64,000 nt of DNA. It comes from Acinetobacter sp. ANC 4470. Lineage in GTDB: Bacteria; Pseudomonadota; Gammaproteobacteria; Pseudomonadales; Moraxellaceae. The DNA lies in assembly GCF_002135335.1 (NCBI RefSeq), contig NZ_NEGC01000003.1:62001-126000 (forward strand). Direction: 5' to 3'. Shown here in pieces: positions 18,565 through 28,034 of this stretch (its first letter is position 1; each line of letters starts with the position of its first letter). The notes beneath the pieces were generated by a model. The model searched no databases. It was not told where the DNA came from and saw only the letters and a program-made list of their open reading frames with translations. Made by a program: the position numbers and the translations under genes.

Positions 18565-19323
18565 ATGTCTCAGAATAACGCTGAAAAAAAACGCTATTAC
18601 GAACCTGCACCGCAGGATATTGATGTCGAAAACTTTAAGAAGGTCGTTACAAGTCGTCGTTCGGTACGTAAATTTACTGACAAAGCCATTCCTACAGAAG
18701 TGTTAGATGATTGTTTAGACTTGGCTTTACTGGCACCAAACTCCTCCAACTTACAGCCGTGGACATTTTATGTGGTGCAATCAGTAGCGAAAAAAAAGCA
18801 ATTGGTCAAAGCCTGTTTGAATCAATTGGCTGCAAAAACGGCTTCGGAATTAATTGTTTGTGTGGCACGTACTGACCGTTTAGATGAAATGGCGAAGAAG
18901 AATATCAGTGAGTTTCCTTTCCCTGAAGCACCTGCAACCGTACAAAAGTATTATCGTTTTATTCCTTATAACTATAAAACAGGTTACTTCAATGCGCTTG
19001 GTAACTTTAAGAAAGTGGCTTTCAAAGTTGCACGTCAGTTTGACAAGCAATTGCCTGTAACAGCATTCAATCCAGCAGATGCCAAGCTTTGGGCCAGTAA
19101 AACCACAGCTTTAGCCTGTGAAAACCTTGTACTGGCTTTACGTGCTTATGATTTTGACAGCTGTATGATGGAAGGTTTTGACGAACCATTAGTATGCAAA
19201 ATATTAAAATTGAATGACCAACAATACCCCGTGATGGTGATTGCTGCGGGTGAACGCGCGGAAGACGGAGTCTTCTTCCCACAGTACCGTTTTGACCGTA
19301 ATTTATTTATTCAGAAGATTTAA
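18565..19323 (+). CDS. Nitroreductase-family flavoprotein
   Basis: FMN-dependent oxidoreductase of the nitroreductase superfamily, 252 aa. The FMN phosphate-binding segment TSRRSVRKFTDKAIP lies at about residues 29-43, ALLAPNSSNLQPWTFYVV at about 56-73 is the next conserved stretch, and VMVIAAGERAEDGVFFPQ lies near the C-terminus. A long middle insert (residues about 115-165, aromatic and basic) is larger than in the shortest family members. Substrate unknown. It follows the previous gene's terminator and ends before an unusual triple hairpin. Confidence 0.85.
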   Translation: MSQNNAEKKRYYEPAPQDIDVENFKKVVTSRRSVRKFTDKAIPTEVLDDCLDLALLAPNSSNLQPWTFYVVQSVAKKKQLVKACLNQLAAKTASELIVCVARTDRLDEMAKKNISEFPFPEAPATVQKYYRFIPYNYKTGYFNALGNFKKVAFKVARQFDKQLPVTAFNPADAKLWASKTTALACENLVLALRAYDFDSCMMEGFDEPLVCKILKLNDQQYPVMVIAAGERAEDGVFFPQYRFDRNLFIQKI

Positions 19324-19390
19324 TTTATCAAAAGCAAAGTCACAGTCTCAAATTTCAGCTGTGACAGTATCTAATTACGTGCAGACATAC

Positions 19391-19482
19391 GTTACTTTGA
19401 AGGATCAAAGTAACCAAAATCCTTTGTTAGACAGAAGATTCATCCATGAACCTCTGTCTAACGGGTGACATCCATGTCACCC
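19391..19482. repeat. Triple-hairpin intergenic element
   Basis: Three perfect inverted repeats follow one another in 92 bases. GTTACTTTGA (19391-19400) pairs with TCAAAGTAAC (19405-19414). GTTAGACAGA (19426-19435) pairs with TCTGTCTAAC (19453-19462), and its loop holds a smaller TTCAT/ATGAA hairpin. GGGTGACAT (19463-19471) pairs with ATGTCACCC (19474-19482). None has a T-run, so this is not a simple terminator. It resembles a REP-like or miniature mobile element. Confidence 0.65.
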
Positions 19483-19531
19483 TCCCTGTATCACAATTCA
19501 TCTATAACTTCGACGAATCAAAAAATTCACA

Positions 19532-19849
19532 TTAATACTGAACATCGACCATTTGAATAAAATCAAAAGCAGGCTCTTCATACGGATGACTTGCTTTTAA
19601 AGCTTTTGCGACGGCAGATGCTTTATCATCAGGAACAATAGTTTCGACACGCCATTCAGGTATTTGTTCTAAAGTGTCTAGCTCACCAATAAACGGATTC
19701 GCGCCCTTTACAGGTTTAAATTGCCCTGTACCTAATACTTGCCAAGCACAATGTTCATAATTGCCAATACCGCCTGCACCTGCTTCAAAGATAGCAAGCT
19801 TGGTGAATTCGAGGTGGGATTCGGGGACGTAGTAGATCAGTTTGAGCAT
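19532..19849 (-). CDS. NIF3/YqfO-like small protein
   Basis: A 105-aa cytoplasmic protein matching the PII/CutA-like domain inserted in NIF3/YqfO proteins, here free-standing. Seen are KLIYYVPESHLEFTKLAIFE, GAGGIGNYEHCAWQVLGTGQF and HPYEEPAFDF near the C-terminus, a conserved segment of this group. Its biochemical role is unknown. It lies 30 bases before the HEPN-like gene in sequence and convergent with the nitroreductase gene. Confidence 0.85.
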   Translation of the reverse strand: MLKLIYYVPESHLEFTKLAIFEAGAGGIGNYEHCAWQVLGTGQFKPVKGANPFIGELDTLEQIPEWRVETIVPDDKASAVAKALKASHPYEEPAFDFIQMVDVQY

Positions 19850-19879
19850 TTAATTTAATCCTCCCAATTAATTACTATT

Positions 19880-20899
19880 TCAACGATTAACAGTAAAAAA
19901 ATTTACATTACTTGAATCTTCAAAACTTTCAAACCATGTAGTAATCTCTATTTCCTGATCTACACTAAAAATCACTTTATTAGCTAAACCAACTTTTTCC
20001 AACATTGTGATTAAATAACTATATTCATCACATTTCTCAAAATTAGAAGCCACTAAAGATAAAATTTTAAAAACACATTCAATTGCTAATAAAACAGTTT
20101 CAACATCTGGCAATTTGCCTCGATGAGCTAATTTATTTCTCGCATTTCTAACACAATCTAAGTTAGTTTTTAAATCAGATTTAATTAATCCGCTCTCATA
20201 TAAAACATTTATTTTGATAGCAATTTTATGATCTTTTGAAGAAGATAAAATTTTATCTTTCCAATATTTTTCTATCAATATTTCAGTCATTGACCAAAAA
20301 TTAATTAAACTTTCTGAATAATTTCTATTCCTATAAAAAGTTGCACCATATAATAATGGTTGGAATGACATATTTTCTAAAAAATTAACTATAACTTTCC
20401 CTTTATCGTAACTATCTTTTAATTTTTTTAAGCTTACAGCTTGAGGAATATGTAAGTTAATCCTTTCAGCCATGCTTAGATGACCTACTTTGGCTTGCCT
20501 ATGAAATTTTCCTGCTTTTCCTTCTGCACCACTGCAAATCATTGAGGTTTTATTCTCAAAAATGAATCCAAATCCTATATCATCTGACCAAACCACTTCA
20601 CAATATTCCCCGCCTAAAAATAAGCAGGTTAAGAATTGATTAAATTCAAACAATGCTATAGTTAAGTCTAGATATTTATTTATTCTTGGCAAATGTAAAG
20701 TTCCATCTCTACTTATTGCTAATGAGTATGGGGAAATACCTATATCAACAACTCCAACAATCTCATTAAATCCTTCATAATCATAGTTATTATTATTAAT
20801 CTCATCTAACGAAGCCAACCATGATTGCTCAGTTTCATTTTGTAAAACAACTTTGAAAGGTTCAAAATTAGCAGTTATTACTGGAATACTATTTTTCAT
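19880..20899 (-). CDS. HEPN-like domain protein, function unknown
   Basis: A 339-aa protein without signal peptide or membrane helix. Residues 1 to about 170 are a mixed alpha/beta region I do not recognise. From about 175 to 290 it is helical and contains VRNARNKLAHRGKLP (about 250-264), where Arg254 and His259 give the RxxxxH motif of HEPN domains. The best parallel is the Apea-like HEPN group, often found in abortive infection or RNase-type proteins. The gene is clearly more AT-rich than its neighbours, rich in AAT/AAA codons, and has only a weak ribosome-binding site. This suggests recent acquisition. No antitoxin or nucleotidyltransferase partner lies beside it. Activity as an RNase is inference. 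Confidence 0.65.
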   Translation of the reverse strand: MKNSIPVITANFEPFKVVLQNETEQSWLASLDEINNNNYDYEGFNEIVGVVDIGISPYSLAISRDGTLHLPRINKYLDLTIALFEFNQFLTCLFLGGEYCEVVWSDDIGFGFIFENKTSMICSGAEGKAGKFHRQAKVGHLSMAERINLHIPQAVSLKKLKDSYDKGKVIVNFLENMSFQPLLYGATFYRNRNYSESLINFWSMTEILIEKYWKDKILSSSKDHKIAIKINVLYESGLIKSDLKTNLDCVRNARNKLAHRGKLPDVETVLLAIECVFKILSLVASNFEKCDEYSYLITMLEKVGLANKVIFSVDQEIEITTWFESFEDSSNVNFFTVNR

Positions 20900-20956
20900 A
20901 TAATTTCTATATAAATCAATTTAATATAATTTAAGCACAGTAATAAATTAGCATAA

Positions 20957-20982
20957 AAAAACCACCTTTCGGTGGTTTTTCT
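20957..20982 (-). terminator. Terminator of the KGW small protein gene
   Basis: AAAAACCACC (20957-20966), TTTC, GGTGGTTTTT (20971-20980). Read on the minus strand it ends in a seven-base T-run, just after the KGW gene stop. Confidence 0.8.
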
Positions 20983-20983
20983 A

Positions 20984-21112
20984 TCACATTTGTAAAGCAT
21001 AACCCAAAATCAAAAAGACCAATTGTAAACTCACAACCACCACAAATAGCTTCCAGCCTTTCTTACGCAGCGCTGTTTTATCAACGGTCGTATATGTCAT
21101 CGTTTTTAGCAT
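20984..21112 (-). CDS. KGW-motif small membrane protein
   Basis: A 42-residue protein beginning MLKTMTYTTVDKTALRKKGW, followed by a single hydrophobic helix (LFVVVVSLQLVFLILGYAL) and ending QM. It has a good ribosome-binding site (GAGGTG seven bases before the ATG at 21112) and its own terminator just downstream, so it is very likely expressed. The basic RKKGWK directly before the helix suggests a cytoplasmic N-terminus. Small proteins with this KGW motif are, as I recall, a named Acinetobacter family of unknown function. Confidence 0.8.
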   Translation of the reverse strand: MLKTMTYTTVDKTALRKKGWKLFVVVVSLQLVFLILGYALQM

Positions 21113-21295
21113 TGTGTCACCTCATTTCGAGATTCAATCCTGAACTTATATTGAGTTCATCATCTTTGGTCTATATTGCATCATCATTGCGCACAAAACA
21201 TACAAAACGTATTTCACTCCAATATAAAAGCAAAATCTAAACCAAGTCCAGCAGGAGAATTAAAAAATTTAAAGAAAAAAATACAGCCAAATAAA

Positions 21296-21317
21296 AAAGC
21301 CACCCGAAGGTGGCTTT
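21296..21317 (-). terminator. purL terminator
   Basis: AAAGCCACC, CGAA, GGTGGCTTT. Read on the minus strand it is followed by TTTTAT. It lies 17 bases after the purL stop. Confidence 0.85.
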
Positions 21318-21333
21318 AAAAATTTACTTCAGA

Positions 21334-24300
21334 TTAACCAATAAACTTACGTGCATTACGGAACATACGTAACCATGCACCATCTTCAGTCCATTCTTCT
21401 GGTTTCCAAGAATGCTGAATTGCACGGAAGTTACGTTCAGGATGCGGCATCATAATCGTTGCACGACCGTCAGTAGACGTTACACCTGTAATCCCTTCTG
21501 GCGAACCATTCGGATTCAATGGATAGTGCTGTGTTGTGTTACCGAAGCTATCTACATAACGTAGGCTGACTTGGTTGCCTGCATTTAAAGCAGCAATGTT
21601 CTCACTACTTGCAACGACACGACCTTCACCATGCGCAATTGCGATTGGTAAAATCGAACCTTCCATACCCTCTAACAATACAGAGTTTGATTTTTCAATG
21701 CGGATATTCGCCACACGCGCTTCAAACATTTCTGAAGTATTACGGTGGAAACGCGGCCAGTTCTCAGCACCCGGAATAAGTGGAGCCAATTGCGATAGCA
21801 TTTGACAACCATTACAAACACCTAAAGAGAAGGTTCCATCACGGTTAAAGAATTTCTCAAATTGGTCACGAAGTTTAGGGTTGAATAGAATAGACTTCGC
21901 CCAACCGCCCCCTGCACCCATAACGTCACCGTAAGAGAAACCGCCACACGTTGCCAGACCTTCGAAATCATCAAGATCAACACGACCCGCAATCAGATCA
22001 CTCATGTGAACGTCAACAGTATTGAAGCCCACTTTATCGAATGCCGCTGCCATTTCGATATGACCATTGACACCTTGTTCACGTAAAATTGCCATACTTG
22101 GACGACGTGAATTGATATACGGCGCTTCAACAGGTTCATTTAAGTCAAATGTTGGTAATGCGATGATACCTTGGTGTTCTTTGTTGGCAATCAAGCTATA
22201 TTCTTGATCTGCTGTTTCAACATTGTCACGTAAACGTTGGATTTGATGCGATACTTCAGTCCATGCTTGTTGTAAATCAGCACGGTCTAAGTTCAAACCA
22301 TTAATCGTTAAAGTATCGGTTGTATTGACTGTACCCACTACAGCAATTGCATCTTTTAATGTTGATGCTGCAACTTCTGCTTGAAGTGCTTCCCAATCAG
22401 ACGCGCTGATTTGAAGCACTGCACCAATTTCTTCAGCAAATAAACTGTCTGTAGATTGATCTTGTAGTGCTACACCCAAGCGTGATGCAAACATCATTTC
22501 TGCAACAGTTGCGAGTAAACCACCATCACCGATGTCATGATAAGCCTTGATTAAGCCACGGTTGTTCCAATCTTGAACTAAAGCAAAGAATGCTTTGAAG
22601 TCGTCAAAGCTATCAACATCAGGAGTGATTGAACCAATCGCTTTATAAACCTGCGCAAGGATCGAACCGCCAAGGCGGAATTGACCTTTAGACAAGTCAA
22701 TACGAACCAATACTGAATCTTCATTTTTCAATTCAGGTGTCAGTGTTTTACGTACATCACCCACTGGTGCAAATGCGGTAATCACACCGGTCATTGGTGA
22801 AGTCACTGATTTATCAATTCCTTCATCATTCCATGTGGTACGCATAGACAATGAGTCTTTACCGACTGGAATTGCAATTCCAAGTGCAGGGCACATTTCC
22901 ATACCAATGGCTTTAACACCTTCAAACAAGGCTTGATCTTCACCTGTTTGACCCGCTGCCGCCATCCAGTTTGCAGACAATTTAATGTCGCTGATCTGTT
23001 CGATGTTGGCACACATAATATTGGAGATTGCTTCAGCCACAGCCAAACGTGCAGATGCAGCAGGATTTAATAATGCAACAGGAGGGCGCTCACCCATCGC
23101 CATTGCTTCACCTGTGAAGCCGACTAAACTTGTGGTTGTTACCGCAGCATCCGCTACAGGAACCTGCCAGCGACCGACCATTTGGTCACGTGCAACCATA
23201 CCGGTAATTGAGCGATCACCAATGGTAATTAGGAATGATTTAGAGGCAACTGTTGGATTTTTAAGAACACGGTAGATCGCTTCTTTCAAATCAACTTCTG
23301 ATGCATCAAAGTCATCACCTTGGCGTTCAATTGACTCAAAAGAACGGCTCATGCGAGGTGTACCACCCAGCATGACTTGCATTGGCATATCCACAGCTTT
23401 GTTATCAAACAATGGATCTTCAACGGTTAAATGACGCGCTTCAGTTGCCTCACCCAACACTGCAAATGGGCAACGCTCACGTGCACAGATCGATTCAAAT
23501 AATGCTAAAGAACTTGGACGAATCGCCAATACATAACGTTCTTGTGCTTCGTTTGACCAGATTTCCATTGGAGACATGCCTGGCTCTAATGAAGGAATCT
23601 TACGAAGATTTAACACCGCACCGAGTTCGTGATCATTCACAAGCTCAGGCATTGCATTGGAAACACCACCCGCACCTACATCATGTACCGAAACGATTGG
23701 GTTGGAATCTTCAAAACGCCAGCACGTATCAATCACTTCTTGGCAACGACGTTCCATTTCTGGGTTTTCACGTTGTACCGAAGCAAAGTCTAGGTTTTCA
23801 CCCAATTTACCACTGTCTACTGAAGATGCTGCGCCACCGCCTAAACCAATCAGCATTGCAGGGCCACCCAACACGATGAGCAAATCACCCGGTTGGATTG
23901 CATCTTTTTCTACATGGTCAGGACGAATATTGCCGTAACCACCAGCGATCATAATCGGCTTGTGGAAACCTTTAACTTCGCCATTTACATTTTGTTCAAA
24001 GGTACGGAAGTAACCATTTAATGCAGGACGACCAAATTCATTATTGAATGCAGCGCCACCCAGTGGACCTTCAATCATAATTTGCAACGGAGATGCCATG
24101 CGAGATGGTTTGCCGTAGTTCTCTTCCCACGGTTGTTCGAAGCCCGGAATATTCAGGTTAGACGTGGTAAATGCCGTTAAACCTGCTTTAGGTTTACCGC
24201 CACGACCTGTCGCACCTTCATCACGAATTTCACCACCCGAACCCGTCGCTGCACCTGCAAATGGCGCAATCGCTGTAGGATGGTTATGGGTTTCCACTTT

Positions 24301-25164
24301 CATCAAAATGTGAGCAGCTTGGCTCTTATATTTATAAACGTAGTGACCATTTTCATCTGGTTTTGGATAAAAACGTTGCGTGTCATAACCTACGATAACA
24401 GAAGCGTTGTCTTTATATGCTGACAACACATCTGTAGGAGATTCTTTATAGGTGTTCTTAATCATTTGGAACAATGATAAAGGTTGTTTTTCACCATCAA
24501 TGGTCCATTCAGAACCAAAGATTTTATGACGACAATGCTCTGAGTTCGCTTGTGCAAACATCATGAGTTCGATGTCATTTGGGTTACGACCCATTTTGGT
24601 AAATGCGGCAGTTAAATAATCAACTTCTTCATCAGACAGTGCAAAACCAAATTCAGAATTGGCTTTAACCAATGCTTCTTTACCTTGACCTAAAATATCA
24701 ATTGAATTTAAAGGTTTTGGCTCAGTTTCAGAAAATAATGCAGAAGCATCATCAATTTGATTGAATACGCTTTCAGTCATGCGGTCATGTAACGCAAGTT
24801 TCACTTCAGCAGATATTTCAGAAACACCTTTTAAAGTAAACAAAACACCGCGTTCAAGGCGGTGTATAGGCGTATTACAGTTGGTAAAAATATCCGTTGC
24901 TTTAGACGACCACGGAGAGATCGTACCTAAACGTGGTGTGACAAGAATTTGAATTTCATCACTTGCGGCTTGGCGAACTTCAAAAGAAGCACCATCATTT
25001 AATAGTTGTAATGCAGATTGATGCTGCTGCTCGTTGAGCGCTTGATCAAACAGATAAATCCATTGACTTTCAATTGATTGAACAGAACTCAATGACGCGA
25101 GGCGGTTTAAGAGTTGAGTTTTCTTAAAAGAAGAGTGTGCTTGCGCACCGGCCACGATAAACAT
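21334..25164 (-). CDS. purL: Phosphoribosylformylglycinamidine synthase PurL (large single-chain form)
   Basis: Catalyses the ATP- and glutamine-dependent step from FGAR to FGAM in purine synthesis. At 1276 aa it is the long gammaproteobacterial form with all parts fused. It has an N-terminal PurS-like region; two synthetase halves with [49 protein letters not shown] and [18 protein letters not shown]; and a C-terminal glutaminase with the catalytic Cys in [14 protein letters not shown], plus AHGEGR and [14 protein letters not shown]. The start at 25164 ([13 protein letters not shown]) matches the family; an in-frame start at 25209 would add an odd basic extension. It stands alone with its own terminator. 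Confidence 0.97.
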   Translation of the reverse strand: MFIVAGAQAHSSFKKTQLLNRLASLSSVQSIESQWIYLFDQALNEQQHQSALQLLNDGASFEVRQAASDEIQILVTPRLGTISPWSSKATDIFTNCNTPIHRLERGVLFTLKGVSEISAEVKLALHDRMTESVFNQIDDASALFSETEPKPLNSIDILGQGKEALVKANSEFGFALSDEEVDYLTAAFTKMGRNPNDIELMMFAQANSEHCRHKIFGSEWTIDGEKQPLSLFQMIKNTYKESPTDVLSAYKDNASVIVGYDTQRFYPKPDENGHYVYKYKSQAAHILMKVETHNHPTAIAPFAGAATGSGGEIRDEGATGRGGKPKAGLTAFTTSNLNIPGFEQPWEENYGKPSRMASPLQIMIEGPLGGAAFNNEFGRPALNGYFRTFEQNVNGEVKGFHKPIMIAGGYGNIRPDHVEKDAIQPGDLLIVLGGPAMLIGLGGGAASSVDSGKLGENLDFASVQRENPEMERRCQEVIDTCWRFEDSNPIVSVHDVGAGGVSNAMPELVNDHELGAVLNLRKIPSLEPGMSPMEIWSNEAQERYVLAIRPSSLALFESICARERCPFAVLGEATEARHLTVEDPLFDNKAVDMPMQVMLGGTPRMSRSFESIERQGDDFDASEVDLKEAIYRVLKNPTVASKSFLITIGDRSITGMVARDQMVGRWQVPVADAAVTTTSLVGFTGEAMAMGERPPVALLNPAASARLAVAEAISNIMCANIEQISDIKLSANWMAAAGQTGEDQALFEGVKAIGMEMCPALGIAIPVGKDSLSMRTTWNDEGIDKSVTSPMTGVITAFAPVGDVRKTLTPELKNEDSVLVRIDLSKGQFRLGGSILAQVYKAIGSITPDVDSFDDFKAFFALVQDWNNRGLIKAYHDIGDGGLLATVAEMMFASRLGVALQDQSTDSLFAEEIGAVLQISASDWEALQAEVAASTLKDAIAVVGTVNTTDTLTINGLNLDRADLQQAWTEVSHQIQRLRDNVETADQEYSLIANKEHQGIIALPTFDLNEPVEAPYINSRRPSMAILREQGVNGHIEMAAAFDKVGFNTVDVHMSDLIAGRVDLDDFEGLATCGGFSYGDVMGAGGGWAKSILFNPKLRDQFEKFFNRDGTFSLGVCNGCQMLSQLAPLIPGAENWPRFHRNTSEMFEARVANIRIEKSNSVLLEGMEGSILPIAIAHGEGRVVASSENIAALNAGNQVSLRYVDSFGNTTQHYPLNPNGSPEGITGVTSTDGRATIMMPHPERNFRAIQHSWKPEEWTEDGAWLRMFRNARKFIG

Positions 25165-25737
25165 GCTGATTTTGGCTCCACGGGCAGGTCTTTTGGACCA
25201 TACCGCCAATGTGACTTAGAGAGAGCGCATATTCTACTTCGTATTGACCAAATCAGCTAGATAGAAATTCACGAATGTGCCATCTATTCAAGCAAGATCG
25301 CTTAAGAATACTTTAATTTTCAGCTAAAAGTTTTGAATTCCCCTTCTATCTGATCTATAAATATCTTGTTTCTAAATATTATTTAACACACTTCGGGCTA
25401 TTGTGAAGCCAATATTCCTAGTCAATACCCGACTGTTTTAGCTGTAATTTCCAGTGACTTAGGATCAAAATACTGTACTGCTATGGCTTAAACTCTAATA
25501 CATCGCCTTTCATCTATGCATTCAATAAAATAATGCTCATTACAAGAACTGCACCCCCAAATAGTGCAGTATCACTTGCTATTAAAATTCCACGTTTTCA
25601 TAAAAACCCAAATAAACACGAATTAAAAGTATCTTCAAAAAACACGACAAGATATAAGACAAATCATGTCGCCCTGCTCTAGTGCTTTTTTTAGTTTTTT
25701 GGCATGATGCTGACAAGCGATAACTGAATAATGATAA
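25165..25737. other. Long non-coding gap between purL and dgt
   Basis: 573 AT-rich bases between divergent genes. I find no open frame with a plausible start and ribosome-binding site longer than a few codons, and no tRNA or strong hairpin. Both promoters must lie here. The dgt side ends with TTGGCATGATG and AACTGAATAATG just before the gene. The size is more than two promoters need. Confidence 0.5.
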
Positions 25738-27078
25738 ATGACTCAAATGCGTTGGCTTGAACTGCTTTCAACAGTTCGTATTGGTAGCAAAAAACAAAGT
25801 ACAGAACAGGCACGTAGCCCATTTCATAAAGATTATGACCGCATTATTTTTTCACAAAGTTTTCGACAACTAAATCGTAAAACTCAAGTTCACCCGCTGA
25901 CACAACACGATGGCATTCATACGCGTTTAACTCACTCTCTTGAAGTATCTTGTATTGGTCGCTCTTTGGGGATGTTGGCAGCTGAAAAAATCAAAGATCA
26001 ACTGCCTGTATGGATTTCCCCAGCCGATGTTGGCGCAATTATTCAAGCGGCCTGCCTCGCGCATGATATTGGTAATCCCCCTTTTGGACATGCTGGTGAA
26101 TATGCCATTCGTGAATGGTTTGATGATGCTTCGCATGGTAACTTTTTAGAAAAACTCACTGCAGAAGAACAAGCAGATGTACGCCAATTTGAAGGCAATG
26201 CACAAGGTTTACGTCTACTGACTAAAATTGATTATCATCCCAATGATGGTGGTATGCGCCTGACTTACGCAACATTAGGCGCTTACTTAAAGTATCCTTG
26301 GCTATCTAAAACCATTGCATCGCAAGGCGATCGTCCTGCCAGTCAGCGAGCAAAATTTGGTTGTTATCAATCAGAAAAAGAAATTCTAAAACAGATTGCA
26401 GAACAACTCGGTTTAATTCAACTGGGCGAATATCACTATTGCCGTCATCCTCTAACTTATCTTTTAGAAGCAGCAGATGACATCTGTTATGCCCTGATTG
26501 ACCTTGAAGATGGCATTATTTTAAATATGCTGTCTTATGAAGAAGTAGAACCTATTTTTCTTGATTTGATTGCCGACTATGGCAAACCATCCGAACTGTC
26601 TCTCCCCTCCACAACATGGCAGCAAAAAATTGCCGCTTTACGAGGTCGTGTGATGAAACGTCTGGTCGATGAAGTGACTACAGCCTTTGCTAAACATCAC
26701 TTTGAAATTTTATCCGGTCAACTCAAAGGTAGCTTATTGCAATATTGCTCTGAAGATATTGAACGGGGAATTGAACGGGCAAAGAACTTAGCCCGCGACA
26801 AAATTTTTGAACATCCACAAAAGGCAGGCTTAGAGATTATTGCTCATCAAAGTCTACAAAATATTTTGGATGCTTTTATTCCGCTAACGACGCCACACAA
26901 AACCTTGAGTTTCAAAGAACAACGCTTAATGTCGATGCTACAACGTGCAGGTGTGAATTTTGAAAGTAACCATTATGAAAATATCATGCAGGTCTTAGAC
27001 ATTATTTCGAAGTTTTCCGATCATCAGGCTTATAACTTGTCACAAGAACTTCAAGGCAATAAAGCGGGTTTAATCTAA
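25738..27078 (+). CDS. dgt: Deoxyguanosinetriphosphate triphosphohydrolase-like protein
   Basis: HD-domain dNTPase releasing triphosphate from dNTPs. The N-terminal RSPFHKDYDRIIFSQSFRQL (about residues 23-42) is the family start. HTRLTHSLEVSCIGRSLG carries the first metal histidine, and CLAHDIGNPPFGHAGE the HD pair. YLLEAADDICYALIDLEDG holds the later conserved Asp. Length 446 aa fits the long Dgt type. It begins the dgt-ruvA-ruvB stretch. Substrate preference (dGTP or mixed) cannot be told. Confidence 0.92.
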   Translation: MTQMRWLELLSTVRIGSKKQSTEQARSPFHKDYDRIIFSQSFRQLNRKTQVHPLTQHDGIHTRLTHSLEVSCIGRSLGMLAAEKIKDQLPVWISPADVGAIIQAACLAHDIGNPPFGHAGEYAIREWFDDASHGNFLEKLTAEEQADVRQFEGNAQGLRLLTKIDYHPNDGGMRLTYATLGAYLKYPWLSKTIASQGDRPASQRAKFGCYQSEKEILKQIAEQLGLIQLGEYHYCRHPLTYLLEAADDICYALIDLEDGIILNMLSYEEVEPIFLDLIADYGKPSELSLPSTTWQQKIAALRGRVMKRLVDEVTTAFAKHHFEILSGQLKGSLLQYCSEDIERGIERAKNLARDKIFEHPQKAGLEIIAHQSLQNILDAFIPLTTPHKTLSFKEQRLMSMLQRAGVNFESNHYENIMQVLDIISKFSDHQAYNLSQELQGNKAGLI

Positions 27079-27140
27079 ACAGTTAAAATAATACAGCTTC
27101 ATTAAATACTTTTGCTGATCATTTCAGCAAAAAATCTACC

Positions 27141-27168
27141 GAGCATTTTGCCTTTATGGCAAATGCTC
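27141..27168. promoter_or_regulatory. Hairpin upstream of ruvA
   Basis: GAGCATTTTGCC and GGCAAATGCTC pair with one bulged T, loop TTTAT. No T-run follows, so it is not a clear terminator. It sits about 40 bases before ruvA. Confidence 0.45.
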
Positions 27169-27208
27169 ACTACTATGCAACGAACGATAGATAAGTGAAA
27201 AAATCAAA

Positions 27209-27811
27209 ATGATTGGATGTCTCATTGGTGAAGTGTTTGCTTTGGAAGCACCAACAGTATTATTAAATGTAAATGGCGTTGGCTATGAGGTGGACACCCC
27301 ACTTTCGACCTTTTGCCAATTACAAAAGGGGCAAAAAGTCACGTTATGGACGCATTTAACCGTACGTGAAGATGCGCAATTACTTTATGGCTTTTTAGAT
27401 GCACAAGAAAAAACCATTTTCCGTACCCTCCTCAAAGTAAACGGCGTTGGTCCTAGAATGGCTTTAGGTATCCTGTCCACTTTAAGTATCGACCTGCTGA
27501 TTCATACCGTTGAAAATGAAGATATCAATACACTCATTAAAGTTCCGGGTGTGGGTAAAAAAACCGCTGAACGTTTGATGATTGAACTCCGTGATCGCTT
27601 TAAAACACTTGCATCAGGTTCAACCTCGGTAAACTCGACCACAACTCAAATTCAATTCAATTCGAATTCACCCGTTGCCGAAGCAGAAGCTGCGTTACAA
27701 TCACTTGGTTATAAACCTGCTGAAGCGCAAAAACTGATTAATGCCGTAAAAGCAGATTTTACCGAAGCCAGTGATATTATTCGTGCTGCGTTAAAGTCGA
27801 TGAATAGATAA
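27209..27811 (+). CDS. ruvA: Holliday junction branch migration protein RuvA
   Basis: Tetrameric junction-binding subunit that targets the RuvB motor to Holliday junctions. The OB-fold N-terminus (MIGCLIGEVF, VGYEVDTPLST) is followed by two helix-hairpin-helix motifs, LKVNGVGPRMALGIL and IKVPGVGKKTAERLMIEL (about residues 108-125), and a C-terminal RuvB-binding domain (EAEAALQSLGYKPAEAQ). Length 200 aa is normal. Unlike in E. coli, ruvA and ruvB are separated by 223 bases. Confidence 0.97.
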   Translation: MIGCLIGEVFALEAPTVLLNVNGVGYEVDTPLSTFCQLQKGQKVTLWTHLTVREDAQLLYGFLDAQEKTIFRTLLKVNGVGPRMALGILSTLSIDLLIHTVENEDINTLIKVPGVGKKTAERLMIELRDRFKTLASGSTSVNSTTTQIQFNSNSPVAEAEAALQSLGYKPAEAQKLINAVKADFTEASDIIRAALKSMNR

Positions 27812-27848
27812 AAAGATTTAAATCAAATACTAGACATGGATGTCGCCA

Positions 27849-27898
27849 GTTAAACTGGGATACAGGACGTATCCTCTGTTTAACAAAAGGGTTTTGTT
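27849..27898 (+). repeat. Two adjacent hairpins in the ruvA-ruvB gap
   Basis: GTTAAAC (27849-27855) with GTTTAAC (27878-27884), enclosing GGATAC (27858-27863) with GTATCC (27869-27874), forms a two-part stem. It is followed by AACAAAA (27882-27888), GGG, TTTTGTT (27892-27898). The second stem shares bases with the first, so the two may be alternatives, as in an attenuator. Confidence 0.6.
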
Positions 27899-28034
27899 AC
27901 CTTGCGCGGTATACTGCTCATCTGTCAAAAGTAAAGTTATGCCTACACAATGGCATCTAAACTCAAATATTTATCTGAGGCTGTATGAATCATCACAGAC
28001 TCAATTGATGCCCCAAAGGTAAATCTAAATCATT

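Noticed and set aside
19880..21112. HEPN gene and KGW gene as a toxin-antitoxin pair
   Set aside because: They have separate signals, a terminator lies between them, and the KGW protein is a membrane peptide found on its own in the genus.
23382..23938. Open frames on the plus strand inside purL
   Set aside because: They mirror the codons of the conserved purL gene and have no independent start signal.
27141..27168. SOS (LexA) box before ruvA
   Set aside because: The dyad does not match the CTG-N10-CAG consensus, and Acinetobacter is known to lack a LexA of the E. coli type.
27840..28022. 60-residue open frame between ruvA and ruvB
   Set aside because: It crosses the hairpins, has no ribosome-binding site and a composition unlike a protein.
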